64,000 nt of DNA from Amoebidium appalachense. Taxonomy: Eukaryota; Ichthyosporea. Location of the stretch: assembly GCA_963693365.1 (NCBI GenBank), contig CAVNZM010000003.1:7688001-7752000 (forward strand), given 5' to 3'. The notes below the pieces were generated by a model that saw nothing but the letters and a program-made list of their open reading frames with translations, was not told the origin of the DNA and made no database searches. Shown here one piece after another: positions 49,791 through 62,451 of the stretch. How positions within the stretch are numbered: position 1 is the stretch's first letter; every line of letters starts with the position of its first letter. Position numbers and translations under genes: made by a program.

Positions 49791-49799
49791 TTATATAAA
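49791..49799 (-). promoter_or_regulatory. candidate TATA box upstream of the cornichon gene
   Basis: The near-palindrome TTATATAAA lies about 210 bases before the cornichon ATG and could work on either strand. No gene is seen in the opposite direction. Confidence 0.35.
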
Positions 49800-50154
49800 G
49801 GCTCCGGCAGAGCAGGACGATTGGTTGTCACCGGATATTGGCAACTTATGATACACAAATGTTTTATACTCAATGTATTAAACTTTCAAGACTTTAAAAT
49901 CGTAAAATGTTTAGACGACAAATCAAATAGAGCTGATAACGATCGATAGAACAAGGTATTGCCGCAATGCCGGGAAATTGAAGGGCCAGAAAACGAAGAA
50001 GCCTCAATCGTAATGTGAATGGCCAGTTTCAATGTTCCAGTTTCAATGTTATGCTCCTCGAATATGGTCATACTTCCGCCGTACGCTGTGTCGTTTCGGA
50101 ATGGTAGACCGGAGTGCCTTCAAGTAGTTTTCTCCCCTGTCCTGTTCGCTGTTG

Positions 50155-50667
50155 CTCTCTCCCCCTCCTTCTCTGGCTCCCTCCCTCCCTCCCTCCCTCC
50201 CTCCTTCCCTCCTTCCCTCCTTCCGTGCCCCCCCTTAAATCTCACCCCTTCTCCCTCCCTCTGTTTCCGCCTCCAGCCCTTCCTCCCACACTCCCTCCCC
50301 CTCCCCCCGCCCCTCTCCCCCTTCCAACTTCCTCCCGCCTCCCTCTCAAACCCATCCCCCCCAACTACGCACCCTTCCCCCCCCCCCCTCTCCCCCTCGC
50401 TCCGCCACTTCCTCCGCCCCTCCTTCCTGGCCCCTCCTTCCCGTTCCCACTCTCCCTCCCTCCTCTCGCCCCCTTTTCCTTTCCCACTCTCGTCCACTCC
50501 CATTCCCTTGCTCTCTATCTCTCCTCTCTCCCCTTTCTCTCTCTCTCCCTCTCTCTCCCTTCCCTCCCTCCCTCCCTCCCTCCCTCTCTCCCTCCCTCCC
50601 TCCCTCCCGCTCTCCCTCCCTCCCTCTTTCCCTCCCTCCCTCCCTCCCTCCCTCTCTCTCTCTCTCT

Positions 50668-50705
<38 letters not shown>

Positions 50706-50732
50706 ATCCCTCTCTCTCTCTCTCTCCCTCTC

Positions 50733-50769
<37 letters not shown>

Positions 50770-51189
50770 CCCCCTCCCCTCTCTGCCTCTTCCTCTCTAT
50801 CTGGTTTCTCTTTCTCCCTCCCCTCTCTCTTCTCCCTCTCCTCCCCTTCCCCTTCCCCCCTCCCCTCCCTGCCCCTCTCTCTCCCCTGCCCCTCTCTCTC
50901 TGTCGCTCTCCCCCCCCCCTCCCCCCCCCCCCCCGGCCCCCTTCTCTCTCTCCCCCTCCCCCCCCCCCCCCTTCCCCCCCTCCCCTCCCCCCCCCCCCCC
51001 CCCCCACCTCCGCTTTATTCTCTCTAAGCCCGCACGACAGGTACTTGCAAGTGCGCGCGCACACACAACGTCAACAGACACATTCACACACGCGCACACA
51101 AACAGACACACAGACACCGTACACACACACACACACGCACATACACACACACACACGCACACACACAGACACACACACACACACAGACA

Positions 51190-51242
<53 letters not shown>
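50155..51242 (+). repeat. C/T-rich tract followed by (CA)n
   Basis: Nearly 900 bases of polypyrimidine (CCCT, CTCT and poly-C blocks), then (CA)n at 51120-51242. Two long frames across it are Pro/Ser/Leu repeats and not genes. Confidence 0.9.
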
Positions 51243-51244
<2 letters not shown>

Positions 51245-51369
51245 CCCCTAACTCTTCTCCCTCCCCTCCCCTTCCCCCACCCCTTCCGTCTTGTCCCCCC
51301 CCCCCCCCCCCCCCCGCCCCCAACCAATACCACCACCACGACCACCACCATTACCAAACACCCACCCAC

Positions 51370-51890
51370 ACCTAATCAAATAGGACATACATCTTTTATG
51401 AATTTGGCTAAAAAGCCCTCGGCTAGGGGCAATTGATCTAAGTTTCCTTGTTATACAAGCTAAGTGTTCAGTGCAGACTCTATCTTACAGATATGGTGTA
51501 TTTTTTTTTCATACATCTGTGTGCGCTGATATTAAGGGAATCTCTGGCCGTTTGTATGGATACATTCTTAAACATGTTTTAAACGGTATATGGTTTGTGA
51601 CACCTGGGGTATTAATGAATTTTGCGGCGGATAAATGTGCATAATCTGTCCCGAATACCGAAAAACACTTGGGGAGTAATCCACAATATGTTTTGGTAAT
51701 ATTGCCTGCTTGCTTTAGTGCAACTACCCACAATCTGATTACAGTTTGGCATAACATATTGTATTTCACATACAACTAAAGTTGGTATGTAGATAGTTTT
51801 TATCACCACACAAGTAAAAGTATACATTCTACAATACGAAATATTACACATGTTATCACTGACCTGACATTAAATATACACACTATTGAA
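51370..51890. other. unique AT-rich intergenic DNA
   Basis: Non-repetitive sequence without plausible coding potential or recognisable motifs. Confidence 0.4.
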
Positions 51891-52012
51891 TCTGACAAGA
51901 CTCACACGGGATGTGTTGTGTTCTGAGCCCCCCTTCCCCCCCCCCCCCCCCCAGGCCTCGACCCCCTCCTTCCCCAGCTACTGTATACATAGCTGTCCCA
52001 TCCGAACCCCCC

Positions 52013-52103
52013 CCCCCCCCCCCCCCCTCACACGCACACATGCACACGCGCGCGCGCGCGCACATACACACACACAAGCACACACACACACACACACACA
52101 CAC

Positions 52104-52138
<35 letters not shown>

Positions 52139-52165
52139 ACACACACACACCACATAAACACACAC
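52013..52165 (+). repeat. poly-C, (CG)n, (CA)n compound
   Basis: Poly-C at 52008-52027 and 52106-52138 surrounds (CG)n at 52047-52061 and (CA)n. Confidence 0.9.
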
Positions 52166-52327
52166 ACACACACAACACACACGATTACCACCACCACCAA
52201 CACCATCAGTCATCTGGCAGCCCGTTCGTAATTATAACGTGTTTTTAGCGTTTGTGTGGGAGGAGGGACCCTGAAAGCTTTAGAAACACTAAATAAAAGC
52301 AGGCATGTGACATACAGGCCAGCGCAG

Positions 52328-52433
52328 GCAGTTGGGGTGAAGGAATAACCGCGCTCAGTCAGAATCTTCATCATGTAGTCGTGTGGGGGCCTGTGACGTA
52401 CAACCTGGCCCCCGTGGCTGACACCATTGCCAA
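52328..52433 (-). pseudogene. actin gene fragment
   Basis: The - strand encodes GNGVSH and, after about ten unrelated residues, DYMMKILTERGYSFTPTA. These match the actin segments GDGVSH and DYLMKILTERGYSFTTTA, which in actin are separated by about 27 residues. The intervening actin residues and everything on either side are missing or unrecognisable. It is therefore a decayed internal fragment with a deletion, possibly of retro-copied origin. No functional product is expected. Confidence 0.75.
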
Positions 52434-52854
52434 CCTTTCCGAACAATACGGGGGTGATCTACTTTTAGCGTGTATAATCTGCAAACCTTCAGTAAATTTT
52501 ATATTGTTTATATGCTGTATATATTCGTCATACTGAAAAACGGCTGCCCTCTAGGCAATATGTACACGTGTTGTCTCATTTTATCTGATTGGCTACGCCG
52601 GTGAGATTGGGCACCCAGACGTCTATGGCAATGCAGATCAAAGAGAATTTTTTTAAATAGAAGTTTCCCTTTAAATATCTCAAAAATGGCAATCCCCCCA
52701 CAAGCAATACAATGCATACGAGCACTTAATTCTATCATCCTGAGCCCGCAGCACAAACTCCCACCAAATACACTCAAACTACTTCAAAGTTAAATCCTTA
52801 CAAATTGTACTTTAAGCAAAATCACGTCAAATCTATTTTAAGCTACTGTATATC

Positions 52855-53060
52855 CCCACTAACGAAATTTCAAACTTAGCTCGATGAGCAGCTTTAATCA
52901 AATGTTCCAGCTTGGGCACTTTCAAACTAGTAAATGTCCCGCCTTGGGCAAATTTCAAGCTAGTGAATGTCCCGCTTTGGGCAAATTTCATGAAGCTAGC
53001 GAATGTTCCGCCTTGGGCAAATTTCAAGCTACTGGTCATTGAACCCCATGAAAAACTTAA
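52855..53060 (+). repeat. 33-36 bp tandem array
   Basis: Four good units of GGGCAAATTTCAAGCTAGTG followed by AATGTCCCGCCTT, plus more divergent flanking units (TTTCAAACTAGTAAATGTCC and others). The array happens to be open in one - strand frame (KFAQGGTFTSL repeats), but there is no start or splice context to support a protein. Confidence 0.85.
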
Positions 53061-53505
53061 AATCCCCATGGTCTGCAAACTTTCAAACTAATCTCCATAG
53101 AGCAGGTTTAAAGCTCCAACCACGCAAACTTTCAAAGAACCCCCCATAGGACAAGTTTGAATCCTTAACAATGATGTTCTTTAATAAAAACCCAATCAAG
53201 CGTAAATTCTGGCTAATTTACACACAACCTTTACACACATCGTATATTGTTTTTTGTTTTTACCGTTATATAGGACAACATTAAGTCGTAAAGTTTGTAA
53301 ATACCAAAATGCATACCATATGCATGCCACATATGTCGCATACTGATATCAACCAGTAGGCAGCACGAAAACAGCAGCTAGAACTGACCATGCATGTACA
53401 CGCCTGAGAAAACATAAACTTCCCGAGTTCTCTCAATCAATTCAACTCCAACCCCTCTCCCCCCCCCCCCCCCCCCCCCCGCCCGCCCCCTCCCTCCCCT
53501 TCACA
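53061..53505. other. intergenic DNA downstream of the coiled-coil gene
   Basis: Mostly unique DNA with a poly-C of about 20 bases at 53460-53480. Expected 3' flank of the - strand gene; no clear AATAAA seen. Confidence 0.4.
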
Positions 53506-53770
53506 TTATTCGAAAACCGGTCTCCTCCTAGCCAATTCTTGCAACAATCCCCCCCTCCCCGCACCACTCCCCTCAGCACTACGCCCCACCTTAAGGCTCA
53601 CTGCCTTACGTAATGGCACAAGGGGCCGGGCCCGGCCGGCAGCCTGCTGAGCTTCGCGTTGTTCCACCTCCTGGATTTTGCGTAAAAGGTGCTCTTTGAA
53701 CTGGGGGGAGGGAGGGAGGGGGGAGGGGAGGGAAGAGGGAGGGAAGCGGGGTGGGATGGGGAGGGGAGGG

Positions 53771-53801
<31 letters not shown>

Positions 53802-54021
53802 AGGGGGGAGGGGGGCGGAGGGAGGAGGGGGGAGGGGGGGGGGGGGGAGGAGGGGAAAGGGAGAGGGAGGAAGGGTTGTGGGGCAGAACAGAGAGGAAGA
53901 GTAGTAATCGAGAGGGCGAGGCCGTTGATTGAGAGAGCCCCTGTTTGTTTGTTTGTGTGTTTTTGTGTGTGTGGAGGGGGCCGGGTTGTTTGTGTATTTG
54001 TCTGTGTCTGTGTGTGTTTGT

Positions 54022-54063
<42 letters not shown>

Positions 54064-54546
54064 GTTAGGATGTGTCATCATATCGAAGCACAAAACTATA
54101 GCGGACAACATATTGCAGAGTGTGAGTTACACAATGACTCTGCAAAACAGAGAGCTCCCATCTTTCCGGGGGGGGGGGGGGGGGGGGGTCTGGTTGAAAG
54201 GGCTTGAGACAGGTAAGCAAAAACATAAAGGCGCGGCAGGGCGGGGGCGGGGGGGCAGGGGGGAGGGGTTGTATCTTTTTTCCAATTTACCTGCATTTGT
54301 ACCGTCTGGTCTCTTCTGAACTGTGGCAGTGCCGCATAGATTGCCCTCAGCTCCCTCCCACTCAGTCCGGTCAGCACAAAGTGGCGGTAGTCATTCTGGT
54401 GACGTGTGAGGATGGCCTGGGGGGGGGGGGGGGGGGGGGATGGGGGTTAAAATTCGTTACAGAGTGTAGAAAGTGCACTGTGCCGATATGAACCCCTGAG
54501 GCACGTGCATATACGCGCACGCACACACACACGTGTGTGCGCACGT

Positions 54547-54636
<90 letters not shown>

Positions 54637-55639
54637 CCAAATAAACGAAACTCCGAAAACACAACACCTCTATTTCTCTCGAGAACCTTCCATTTCTTCC
54701 CCCTGTCATGCCCTGCCCTCTCCCCAGTGAATCCTCCTTCCATACACATATCCACTTGCTTATTTGTTACGTTGTATCCCCCTCCCCCCCCCCCCCCCCC
54801 CCCCCCGCCCTCCCTCCTTCCCCCTCCCTCCCCCCCTCTCACCCCCTCCCCCCACCCCACCCCGTTGCCGCCACTTACCTGGTGGTCCATATTGATCAGG
54901 GACAGTTCAGGGTTGCGCCGTAGACGTGCCCGCAGTTCTGCGCATATGTGCAATCGGTGAGTACGCGTTGTATTTTTAGAATAGATTGCGAAAAACGCGG
55001 AAATTTGTGCGCTGTAGAGCAAGGAATATGTGCATAAAACTGAAGTGTTTTTGCCTAAAAGCCTAAATGGCTGAACAGTTTTGTGGTTATCATATTTGTG
55101 GACTGTACGTAAAAATAAGTGATATACACACATGTGACCTTAAAAAACCGTTTACACGTGCAAAGTGTGTGCATTAATTAAACGGGGCTTCTTTTGAGCC
55201 GATTTATAAGCCCTTTCGGGTCAGGCCAAAATGCCGTTTGATGCGCATCTCGCCAATCATAAAGCGTAAATCGACTTCGAGTCTGACGCGACCCGGATCA
55301 CAAAAAGAAACCCTTTTTGATTTTCCCTTCCTGCCACTGGTAGTTTACTACGACACAAAATGAAAATAGTGTGCTGGATAGGCTAGTTCATACTCAGATG
55401 CACGAGAAGAATATAACTGCGAATACACATTCTGGCATCCCAGGTAATGGTTATTCTTAGGTTATGAAGCACATCAAGTAAGGAACATGCATACTCCTTG
55501 CACACACAGACACAGACTCGTGCATACAGGCAAGCACGACATTAGCCCATGCACACATGGCTTACAATCCACATACACATGTGCGCGCACACATGCGGAC
55601 ACACAAACACACAGGCGCGCGCACACACACGCGCGCGCG

Positions 55640-55691
<52 letters not shown>

Positions 55692-56328
55692 ACACACACA
55701 CCACACACCTTCGCTTTCAGCTATCCTCTCTGGTGCAAATTGGGCCCTCAGTTCACTTAAAGCAGCTGCATTGATTGGCCCCTCACGTTTCTGGACGAAC
55801 ATACAGGCAACGAGATATTAGGTAGTTTAGATATACAACCCAGAAAGAAATTTCAATATGTGATCTGGCAATAAAGACATAAAAACCATAATGGGAGAGA
55901 AGTCTGAGGATGGGATATAGCGTGCTTAAGATATGTGACTGGGGAAGAAGCAGAAATATGCTATGCATACCTTGTATGAGAAAAAGAGAGTATGCTGAGC
56001 AGGTACCCGGATCGTGGAATACACAAACTAAGAGTAAGTATACCATAGGTTCCTGCAATATTTCAAAGTGGATAAAACTCAACACGGAGTGGAAAATAAT
56101 TCAGGAACCGAAAATGAATACACCATAGGAATATGCAATTTGATTAAGCCCATCCTCATCACATGGTGGGGGGGAGGATGTTTTTGTGTGTGTGTGTGGG
56201 GGGGGGGGGGGGGGGGGAGGGGGGGGGGGTTACCTCTCTCTCCTCGTCCATTTTCCTTTTCCTTTCGGCATAGTCTGGGTGGCGCTCAAGTTCGAGACTG
56301 AGCTTTTCGTACATGATGTTGGCAACCT

Positions 56329-56390
<62 letters not shown>

Positions 56391-56577
56391 TGTTGGGGGT
56401 GTTGGGGGGGGGGGGGGGGGGGGGGGGGGAGGGAGCGGTAATATGTGTTATAGACGAAATTCACAAAATCCATTATCAGCAGTTTGCATCCCCCCAAGGG
56501 CCTAAGTAATCCACAGTACACCCCGAGTTTAGACGCATTTTCGTACACTGTGTTCGTAAAGAGGGGGAGAGGAGGAG

Positions 56578-56620
<43 letters not shown>

Positions 56621-57057
56621 GGGGGGGGGGGGGGAGGGGGGGGGGGGGGGGAGGGGGGGAGAGGGACGGGGTGTAGATTGTTTTAAAGGCCCGGGAGTCC
56701 ACGGAGACCACCATGCAGATAACACAGAAAAGCACACACATAGCAAGTATGCATCAAAGGCAGAGTCCTTCCTCGGTTATCCACAGCACCAGAGCTTCGA
56801 CCAATTCAATGATCTCACATGCCAAACCTAATCGGATGTACACTGCTTCTTTTGAACATGGGTGGCTCACCTTTCCTGCGAATGGGGCGGAAGAGGGGGA
56901 GGGGGGTGGGGGGGGTGGGAGGAAAGAAATGTCCTACAGAAAACAACGAGCACATTCATAACAAGCAACAAAATGCGTGCTACAAACACGCGTAAAAGGT
57001 GTACACCGGTGGTGATGGTGGTGATTTTCGTGGTGGGTGGTTGAGTAATGTGTGTGT

Positions 57058-57112
<55 letters not shown>

Positions 57113-58404
57113 GGGGGGGGGGGGGGGGGGGGGGATGTATTTTCCCACCTCCAATTGCTGCATGCTGCTGCTTCCCCCCATTATGACCTTGAGTTGGGCT
57201 TCAAGCTCACCCTCAAGATCGGACACATCCTTGGTCCTCTCGTCCAATGAAAACCCCCCATGGCCCCTGAACACGTGATATTTAGCCAACCAGCAGCGTT
57301 TTTTTTGTTTCTGTCGCATGCCAACCCTTACTTTGGTCCTCCCCCCCCCCCCCCCCTCCCCCCGGACACACACACCCACCCACTGCGCCTCCCCTCCCCA
57401 CCCACCTTTCTGCTTGGTGGGCCGGCTCGGCCTCTTTATAATGCCTTCTTCCTTTGCCCCTCACCATCCCCTCCCCTACCCCCCTTCCCCCCCCCCCCTT
57501 TCTCGCCTTCCTCCCCTTTCGCCTTTCAAGTGAAGATGCATACGAGAGAGAGAAAGGCTGGGGAGGAGGGAAGAGGGGGTAGAAAGAGGGGGGTGGGGGG
57601 AGGGGGGAGGGGAGGGGAGGGGGGAGAGAGAAGGGGGGGGGGGGGGGGAGGGAGAGAGGGAGAGAGAGAAGAGAATACACCAGCACACACAGATACCTGA
57701 CACCCACCTCTCTGCCAATTTGTTTATTTTGCGCAAAATGCTGTCCAGTTTATCCAACTGCTCCAGCTTGCTCATCACCTGAGGGGGGAGGAAGGGGATG
57801 GAGGGGTAAGAGGGAGGGCGGGGGAAAGAGAGGGGGGGGGGGGGGGTTTTGAATGCGTCAAAAAGTACGAAGTACACAAGAACAAACGGATAACACGATG
57901 CAGAATGCAAGCCATACATAAAGAGTATGCATAATAAGCAGAGCCCATCCTCAGGGGGGGCCCACGTCATCCACAGTACCCGAGTTTCGACCTATTCCCC
58001 TCGTTAACGAAACCCAACTCAGATACTGTTTCACTTGAACATAGGGGGGGGGGGGGGGGGGGAGTATGCACATGTCTGTGCTAGCACTTCTGCGTGGTTG
58101 TATCCATGTGATGTAGTACATAAAAACCACATGCAAAACCCAAACGCACCAGAAGTGGCAAGGTTGAAGACATGGCAACCCGTGAACGTGTCGGGATGGG
58201 CGTTCGTGGAATGAGTTGGTGGTGTAAGGGGTTTTAGCCAGACGAGGGTTTTGGAAGATGAGAAACAAGCAAAAACCAACCTTTGGTTATCGGCATGTTA
58301 ATGCAAAAGCAGTGAATTTCTCCCCAGATCACACACCCAAACTCCCCCTATGCAATTCCACAATTCAAGCCACCTTTTCATACTTGCCACCCCCCCCCTC
58401 CCCT

Positions 58405-58436
<32 letters not shown>

Positions 58437-60395
58437 ACACCCCCCCCAACCCACCCACCCACCCACACCCACCTACCCTTTCCCCTATGCAGTCTCCCCC
58501 CCCCCCCCCCCTCCCCCCCTCCTCCTCCCCTCCGCCCTCGCTGCACCTACTTCTGCCAGTACGCACCTTTTCAAAGTCGAACACTGATGGCTTGTTGTTG
58601 GCAGATGATACAGCCTCCTATATTTAACACTAATCAGTTACTCCCCCCTTCAACCCCCCCCCCCCCCTGCCTTCCTTCATTCCCTTCCTTTTCCCCTCCC
58701 CATCCAACCCCTTTCCCCCTCTTCCTACTTCCCTGGCGCTATGCGGTTCCGTCTGTCCCCCCTCTCTCCTCCCAGGGTGCTGCCGACCAAGAAATAAGAT
58801 GAAAATGTCTCTTGTTGCCCCAGTGATTAAAGAATTACAGCTAGGTTAAAGAACCCCCCCTCCCACCACCACCACACCCTCACCTCCTCTCCCACGGCTT
58901 TTCCACTGAAGAAGAAAAATTAGTTCCCCTTCGATCGCCTTCCCTGTCCCCCCCCCCCCCCCTCCTCCCCCCCCCTCCCCCAGTGCGTCTATTTATAGGC
59001 CATGTTTCTATTAATAGCATTTGCCCACCTCTGACTGGTCTAACCTCTGGCTCAGCCTGCTGACCAATGCTCTCCTTCTTTGCCGTTGGCCCTCCCCACA
59101 ACTGGACCCCCCTCGTTAGTGTGTCGACGCACATGTACATGTGCATCTCCCGCTCATCGCTTTTTGTCAACCTTTCTCGCACACATTCTACGTAAAGAAC
59201 ACTTCCCACCCCACCCCTTTGCCGACATACACATGCAAAAGGGCGTGTTAGAATAAGAGTAAATTTCAGAAAGAGTAGAACACAATAAACGACATCATAT
59301 ACATACATTTACAGTAGAACACAACGAACGACATCATGTACATACAATTTAGTAGTGTTCCAGCATAGAGTATATAAATAGAAGCAAATATTCAACAAAT
59401 GCACACAACAGAACGACCTCCGCCATCATATACTCCTATTTGCACACGTTTAGACCCAAGCATACACACACACATGCATTGACACACACATACATAGACC
59501 ATGCAAATATTTACTTAAACTCACCGCATGGCCTGATTCGACTCCTCGGACATGACCCGTTGCAGCGCCAAACCCCGAGATTGGGGCATTTTCATTGGTT
59601 TATTTTCACTCACGCTTGTTGCCGGTGCAGCAAGCGAGCTGCATGATTGGCTACCCGAGCACATGCTCGATGCTGATTGGCTCATGCTGGAACAGGAGCT
59701 CATTGATTGGATGCTGGTGTTGGCGGTAGATGGTGGGGTTGGATAAGCAGAGTTGTTGTCGTAACTGCCATATTTAGTAACTGAAGATTTTGTAGGCGCG
59801 ATTGTAAGTGGTGGGAGTGGTGGTGGCGGTGGTGGAGCGGAGAAGTTGGATGGTGTGGTTGGCGTGGTGGGTGGTTTTGATCTGATCATCTGATTGGGTT
59901 GCTGATGCGACGTAGACGTTTTGTTGGCTGGTGAGTTTAACGGGGTGATGTGATTGGATTGCATGCTCGGTGTTTCGCATGGATGGCACGTGTCACACTG
60001 GGGATCATAAAACGATTCGTAGAGAGATTCGATTCCAGCCAATGAAACGTTGTCTTCGTAATCTGATCCCGTTTTTTGATTGGTTGATTTGGCCCCGCCG
60101 AGGCTCAACAGCCTTGACATGCGCTTGCTGAACCGTTTGGTTTCGACTCTATCGTCACTCTTCACATCACGTGCTTTCACATGGGAATCGTGCACGTGGC
60201 TGGCGGGAATCTCAACAACACCACCACCTGGTGGTTGCTGTTCTTTGGGTGTTGACGTGTCGATTGTGGATGAGATCTTCGAATTTGATTGGTTTCCAGG
60301 CATCGCCGTGATGCCTGGTTGGTCGATCTGGCTTGGATCTTCAATGTCCAGATACCAGCACAGAACTGAAGGAAGGGGATGGGGCACGGGGGGGG

Positions 60396-60447
<52 letters not shown>

Positions 60448-62288
60448 AAAATATGTTAGAAAAATAAGCGGGGAGAGGGGGAGGGGAGGGGGGGACAATG
60501 CTGTAACTACGACACAAAGAGGAAGCTCGAGGGGTGTGAGCGGAACGGGGCCAGCAGCAAGAAGAAAGGGGTGCACCACACAGTTCAAATTGTATTCAAT
60601 TTGACGGAAACCACCAGTTAAGGAGACTTGGGGGGATGGTTTTCAAATAAAAATTGGGGATGCGCAGCCGATCGAGATCGACCAAATTCCATAATCGATC
60701 CAGTCGGTCAATCGAGGCCGGAAGGTCCGAAAATTCAACTTTCAATAAAAACCCCATGTCGTTTGTGAGAGAATGAACGCAGAAACTTGCCCTGAAACAA
60801 AAATCCTACTAATAAAGTGGGGGGTAATTACATAAAGGATGTTGATGTGTCAGCCCTTGGAAAAATTGATTTCTACCCCCTCCATATATGCTTACGCTAA
60901 GCGATAACGGGCAGCTCGAACCAGATTTTTTCACTGGTAGACATACATAAATCCTAACTAACCAACCCCCACTTTATAATCAAAATTTCATTCTCTCCTC
61001 CGGTTTCTGCGTTCATTCTCTCACAAATAACATGGGGTTTATATTGAAAGTTGAATTTTCGGACCATCCGGCCTCGATTGACCGACTGGATCAATTATGG
61101 AATTTGGTCGATCTTGATCGGCTGCGCACCCCCAATTTTTATATGAAAACCATCCCCCAAGCCTCCTTAATTAACATCTGGATGAACTTGAATTCAAAGC
61201 ACCAGCGAACATCATCAATAGTGCAACTTGGCGGGGGGGGGGGGGGGGGGGGGCAGGGAGCAGGGAGCAGGGAGGGGGTGGGGGGGAAGGGGGGAGGGGG
61301 GAGGGACGGGAAGGGGGGAGAGGGAGAGGGGACGGGCGAGTGGAGTGAGTGGGAAGAGGGAAGGCGTGGAGAGGTGTAGAAGGGGGAGGTGAGGAGGAAT
61401 GGGGGAGGGGGGGGGGGGGGGATGCAAACACACCCTTTTCTGTTGTGATGCCTGCTAGCACCATGTCTCTCCTCTCCAACTCTATCTTTAGAGCGGAGAT
61501 ATGTGCTTGTGCCTCTGAAAGTCGTCCCTCCATTTCAATCTCGTGGGGTGTGCGTGGAGGGGGTAGAGTGGGTTTCGTTTCTGTTGGTGGTGGAAGCCTG
61601 CTGGGGGAGAAATAAAATTGTGAGGGAAAGAGAGTGTGTGTGCTTAGGGAGAAACTAAAGGTGGGAAGAGTGCATGCATACATATCCAAACACAATTCTT
61701 TTGGAACGGTGGTGTGTGGGACATGGTGAGGGTGCGTAGTAAAAAGTAGTAATTGGGTGGGGGGGGGGGGGGGGGGGGGGGGGGGTGGCTCACCTGGTGT
61801 CGAGTAGAGTATTGACGGATACGAGAGCATTGCTGAGGGACTGATCCACATGGGTCCGTGTCTATAAATAACAGCATACCGTCAGTTAGTAGCACGTAAA
61901 CAAAGAGACAACAAAGATAATGCACCAATCAAAACGGCTTTAAACCCGTGGGCCCAAACCTTATCCTGATATATAGCCGATATTAGCACACACAAATAAC
62001 GGTGCTTATCTCTTAAGAGGTATGACTCACACGCTAATATAATAGGTACTAGGGCGGGATTGTTTCTGTTTTAATTAACTTTCTCTGGCAGATAAGCACA
62101 AAAGCAAATGCACGCTGTCTTGTGATAACCCACAAGCACACCCATGCATTGAAGTGCGTACCATACATTACACATGGACGTGCATATGCCCACACACGCA
62201 TGCACGGACACACGCACACACCCACGCACACAATGTGTGCAACGCACGGCACGCACACACACACACGCACACACACCCACAAGTACGT

Positions 62289-62379
<91 letters not shown>

Positions 62380-62393
62380 ACACACATACACAT

Positions 62394-62451
<58 letters not shown>

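Noticed and set aside
56860-56880. A five-base microexon (GCAG|GAAAG|GTGAGC) in the intron between coiled-coil exons 8 and 9
   Set aside because: Exons 8 and 9 join directly in phase 0; inserting five bases would shift the frame.
58880-58925. An extra coiled-coil gene exon reading VEKPWER between CTTCAG and GTGAGG
   Set aside because: Its length would break the phase between exons 5 and 6; using the GTTAGA donor for exon 5 keeps phase without it.
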